NCBI RefSeq assembly: GCF_042654345.1
Contig: NZ_JBHSGB010000017.1
Span: 62,001 to 126,000, forward strand
Length of the DNA: 64,000 nt
Direction of reading: 5' to 3'
DNA from: Pararheinheimera marina
Lineage (GTDB): Bacteria; Pseudomonadota; Gammaproteobacteria; Enterobacterales; Alteromonadaceae
The notes beneath the pieces were generated by a model. It had not been told where the DNA came from, did no database searches, and worked only from the letters and a program-made list of their open reading frames with translations. Position 1 is the first letter of the stretch; every line of letters starts with the position of its first letter. Below, in pieces: positions 61,471-64,000 of this stretch. The translations under genes and the position numbers were made by a program.

Positions 61471-61576
61471 ACACTACCTCGCACTGTTTTAAGCTGCTAC
61501 GGCCAGAACCCAGCAATGGATCACCACTGGCGGCATGAAAACTGACGTGACTGTAAAGCTGGCGAAATGGCGGGTA

Positions 61577-61606
61577 AAAAAAAGCAGGCTTTCGCCTGCT
61601 TTTTTT
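61577..61606. terminator. Terminator after ihfA
   Basis: GCAGGC/GCCTGC with loop TTTC is flanked by A7 and T7 runs, giving a 13-bp stem. On the minus strand it follows the ihfA stop codon (61605-61607), which it overlaps by two bases. Confidence 0.9.
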
Positions 61607-61916
61607 ATTTGGACTGATGCGCCTTCTTGGCGGTGCCCACTTCAACCCGGCTTTTTAATTTCTGGCCTGGTCTGAAGGTCACCACACAACGGGCGGAGAT
61701 AGGAATGTCTTCGCCTGTTTTCGGGTTACGGCCTGGTCGTTGGTTTTTCACCCGTAAGTCGAAGTTACCAAAACCGGACAGTTTTACCTGGTCGCCGGAC
61801 TCGAGCGCGAGCCGGATTTCTTCAAAAAATGATTCGACGATCAATTTGGAATCGCGCTTGCTGATGCCAAACTTGGTAAATAAACGCTCTGCTAAATCGG
61901 CTTTGGTAAGCGCCAT
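61605..61916 (-). CDS. ihfA: Integration host factor alpha subunit
   Basis: This 103-residue HU/IHF-family protein starts MALTKADLAERLFTKFGISKRDSKLIVESFFEEIR. The DNA-bending arm contains KNQRPGRNPKTGEDIPISARCVVTFRPG, with the intercalating Pro. It pairs with IhfB, bends DNA sharply and acts in transcription, replication and recombination. Only two bases separate it from the pheT stop, so it is in the pheST-ihfA operon, the standard gammaproteobacterial order. Confidence 0.95.
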   Translation of the reverse strand: MALTKADLAERLFTKFGISKRDSKLIVESFFEEIRLALESGDQVKLSGFGNFDLRVKNQRPGRNPKTGEDIPISARCVVTFRPGQKLKSRVEVGTAKKAHQSK

Positions 61917-61918
61917 TC

Positions 61919-64000
61919 TTAATCCCTCAACGTTGCGTTGAACTCTGTTTTTAACACGTCAACTACAGCTGTGATCACCTGTTGAATGTCTTTATCTTCC
62001 AGGGTGCGGGTTTTGTCTTGCAGCGTCAAAGCCACCGCCAATGACTTGTGGCCCTCTGCCACGCCCTGCCCTGTGTAGACGTCAAACAATCTTAGGTCAA
62101 CTAATTGATTTCCGCTAACTTTTCTAATAGTAGCAAGGATATCTGAAAAACGCACATCGGATTTAACAACTATCGCCAAATCGCGACGATTGGCCGGATA
62201 TTTTGATAATTCTTCAGCTAAAACAATATGTTTATCGCCAAAGGCTGTCAATTCCAGCTCAAACAGGTAGGCTTTGCCTTTAATGCCCAATTTGTTCTGT
62301 GCTTCAGGGTGCAAAGCACCGATATAACCAACTGGCTGACCGTTCCGGCTGACCAGAGCGGTCTGGCCCGGATGCAAGGCACTGTGTTCCCCTTTGCTGA
62401 AACTAAACTCGCCCGGTGCTGACGTTAAGCTCAGTAAGGCTTCGACATCGCCTTTGGCGTCATAGAAGTCCACAGCACGTTCAGCAATAGCCCAGTGCTC
62501 GTTGCCATAGCTGCCAACCACCAGACCACCAATGACTTCCACCTGGCGTACGCCATTTTCCGCGGTCGCGTCCGGAATGAATTTCAGGCCGTATTCAAAT
62601 AAACGAATGCGGTTTTGCTGACGGTTCTGGTTATACAGCGCCGCCTGCAACAAGCCAGGCCACAGGTTCAGTCGCATGGCGGACATGTCGGCAGAAATTG
62701 GATTTGGCAACACCAGCGCCTGCTGCGCCGGGAACAGCACCTGCTGCACTTTCGGGTCCACAAAACTGTAGGTAATGGCTTCCTGGTAGCCACGGCCGAC
62801 CAGTAAATCACGCAGGCTGTGCACATCGATGCGGGCTTCACGGTGCTGGCTCATTGCCAGAGCCGCCTGAGGCGCTACGTTTGGAATATTGTTGTAGCCA
62901 TAGACCCGAGCCACTTCTTCGACTAAGTCTTCAGCAATCTGCATATCGAAACGGTAACCTGGCGCAATGGCCTGCCAACCGTCCGCAGTGCTGGTTACTT
63001 TCAGGCCCAGACGCTGGAAAATATCCAGTACTGTGGCGTCGGCAATATGGATCCCAATCAGCTTGTCGAGCTTGGCGCGAGTCAGGGTAATTTGCGCAGC
63101 TTTGGGTAAATGGCTTTCAGACACAGCTTCCACTACAGGGCCGGCTTCACCACCAACAATTTGCAGCAACAAGGCTGTGGCACGTTCCATCGCGGTGCGC
63201 TGCAGCTCTGGGTCCACACCACGCTCATAGCGGTGTGACGCGTCAGTGTGCAGACCATATTGACGGGCTTTACCGGCCATTTTTACCGGGCTGAAAAAGG
63301 CACTTTCCAGGAAAATATGCTGGCTTTGTGCCGTCACACCACTGTGCAGGCCACCAAAGACACCGGCCATCGCCAGTGCTTTTTGGCTGTCCGCAATCAG
63401 CAGGGTGTCAGGCTTCAGCGCCACTTCGTTGCCGTCCAGCAGCGTCAGCGTTTCGCCTTCTTTGGCCAGACGCACATCAATATCACCGTCGATTTTATCC
63501 AAATCAAAGGCGTGCATTGGGTGGCCTAATTCCAGCAACACGAAGTTGGTCACGTCGACCACTGGGTCGATAGAACGGATGCCACTGCGACGCAGTTTTT
63601 CCACCATCCACAGCGGCGTCACCGCGCCTGGATTGATATTACGGATCACCCGGCCCAAGTACCGTGGGCAATACTCAGGTGCCGACAGCACAATGGCTTT
63701 TTGCTCAGCGATAGTAGCGGCCACAGCCTCAATCACCGGCGCTGTCACGTCCAGCTGGTTTAACACACCCACTTCGCGGGCCAGGCCCAACAGGCCTAAA
63801 CAATCGGCGCGGTTTGGTGTCAGGTCAACCTCGATGGTCACATCATCCAGCTTCAGATAGTCGCGGATGTCGCTGCCAAGCGGCGCATCAGCCGGCAGTT
63901 CGATAATGCCGTCTGAACTGTCGGCCATGCCCAGTTCCTGCAGCGAGCACAACATACCGTTGGATGGCTGGCCACGCAATTTGGCGGCTTTAATTTTGAA
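61919..64000 (-). CDS. pheT: Phenylalanine-tRNA ligase beta subunit, C-terminal part
   Basis: This gene runs off the right edge; about 693 residues are visible. The visible part begins within the N-terminal tRNA-binding region (KLRGQPSNGMLCSLQELG). It continues with the B3/B4 editing region (LTPNRADCLGLLGLAREVG, VVDVTNFVLLELGHPMHAFD), the B5 domain, and the catalytic-like core. The C-terminal FDX-ACB domain (SKYPANRRDLAIVV) binds the anticodon. TTG at 63979 is internal. The beta subunit pairs with PheS, which should lie upstream outside the window. Confidence 0.96.
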   Translation of the reverse strand, partial: FKIKAAKLRGQPSNGMLCSLQELGMADSSDGIIELPADAPLGSDIRDYLKLDDVTIEVDLTPNRADCLGLLGLAREVGVLNQLDVTAPVIEAVAATIAEQKAIVLSAPEYCPRYLGRVIRNINPGAVTPLWMVEKLRRSGIRSIDPVVDVTNFVLLELGHPMHAFDLDKIDGDIDVRLAKEGETLTLLDGNEVALKPDTLLIADSQKALAMAGVFGGLHSGVTAQSQHIFLESAFFSPVKMAGKARQYGLHTDASHRYERGVDPELQRTAMERATALLLQIVGGEAGPVVEAVSESHLPKAAQITLTRAKLDKLIGIHIADATVLDIFQRLGLKVTSTADGWQAIAPGYRFDMQIAEDLVEEVARVYGYNNIPNVAPQAALAMSQHREARIDVHSLRDLLVGRGYQEAITYSFVDPKVQQVLFPAQQALVLPNPISADMSAMRLNLWPGLLQAALYNQNRQQNRIRLFEYGLKFIPDATAENGVRQVEVIGGLVVGSYGNEHWAIAERAVDFYDAKGDVEALLSLTSAPGEFSFSKGEHSALHPGQTALVSRNGQPVGYIGALHPEAQNKLGIKGKAYLFELELTAFGDKHIVLAEELSKYPANRRDLAIVVKSDVRFSDILATIRKVSGNQLVDLRLFDVYTGQGVAEGHKSLAVALTLQDKTRTLEDKDIQQVITAVVDVLKTEFNATLRD

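Overview
The window reads as a chromosome segment of a free-living gammaproteobacterium close to Rheinheimera or the wider Alteromonadales/Chromatiaceae group. The basis is gene content and gene order. The left arm keeps enterobacterial-type neighbourhoods (infA, clpA-clpS, cspD; icd, nudJ, mnmA, hflD, purB, roxA). The isocitrate dehydrogenase is the large monomeric type, a leucine-type dehydrogenase is present, and several small proteins belong to families typical of Shewanella, Vibrio and Alteromonas (DUF3581, VC2046-like, DUF4826, DUF2897). The placement is an inference; no rRNA or other phylogenetic marker was tested.

Layout. 1-13.9 kb is housekeeping: protein turnover by the N-end rule (bpt, clpA, clpS), translation initiation, cold-shock-like cspD, isocitrate dehydrogenase, tRNA thiolation, purine synthesis, ribosomal protein hydroxylation and a branched-chain amino acid dehydrogenase. 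14-26.2 kb is a surface-glycan locus. It has a separate wecC, a leftward operon (GT4, WecG-type GT26, GT2, short Wzz, Wzy-like, Wzx-like) and a divergent rightward operon (wecA, second flippase, nitroreductase-like protein, pyruvyl transferase). The undecaprenyl-diphosphate phosphatase gene uppP lies just beyond. WecA, WecC and a WecG-type enzyme together suggest a GlcNAc/ManNAcA-based, pyruvylated polymer resembling enterobacterial common antigen. 27-36.2 kb holds recC-recB-recD, coupled by one-base start/stop overlaps.

36-47 kb mixes signalling (a periplasmic-sensor diguanylate cyclase and a receiver-TPR protein), an SOS-controlled sulA with its LexA box, ychJ, tRNA-Tyr, deoC, xthA, a lone CbiM-like membrane protein and yfbV. 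47.1-47.7 kb is the only long gap without a gene (559 bp); it is AT-rich and carries two inverted DnaA-box-like 9-mers. 47.7-53.5 kb holds a degenerate glucose-EIIA-like protein, yffB-dapE-vanY-like-DUF2897, and the yejK / yejL-yejM divergon. 53.5-64 kb holds yaeQ, cvfB, a GAF-GAF-GGDEF-EAL protein, an RsmB-type methyltransferase, the ybgA-phrB pair, and pheT-ihfA. The genes at both ends (bpt and pheT) run off the window.

I see no phage, insertion sequence, CRISPR array or obvious defence system. The most unusual items are an EIIA-Glc-like protein that has lost both phospho-histidines, a YejM homologue whose periplasmic hydrolase core has lost its catalytic segments, three perfect palindromes upstream of the leucine-type dehydrogenase, an orphan strong terminator that may end a small RNA near 44.4 kb, and the ECA-like mosaic glycan locus.
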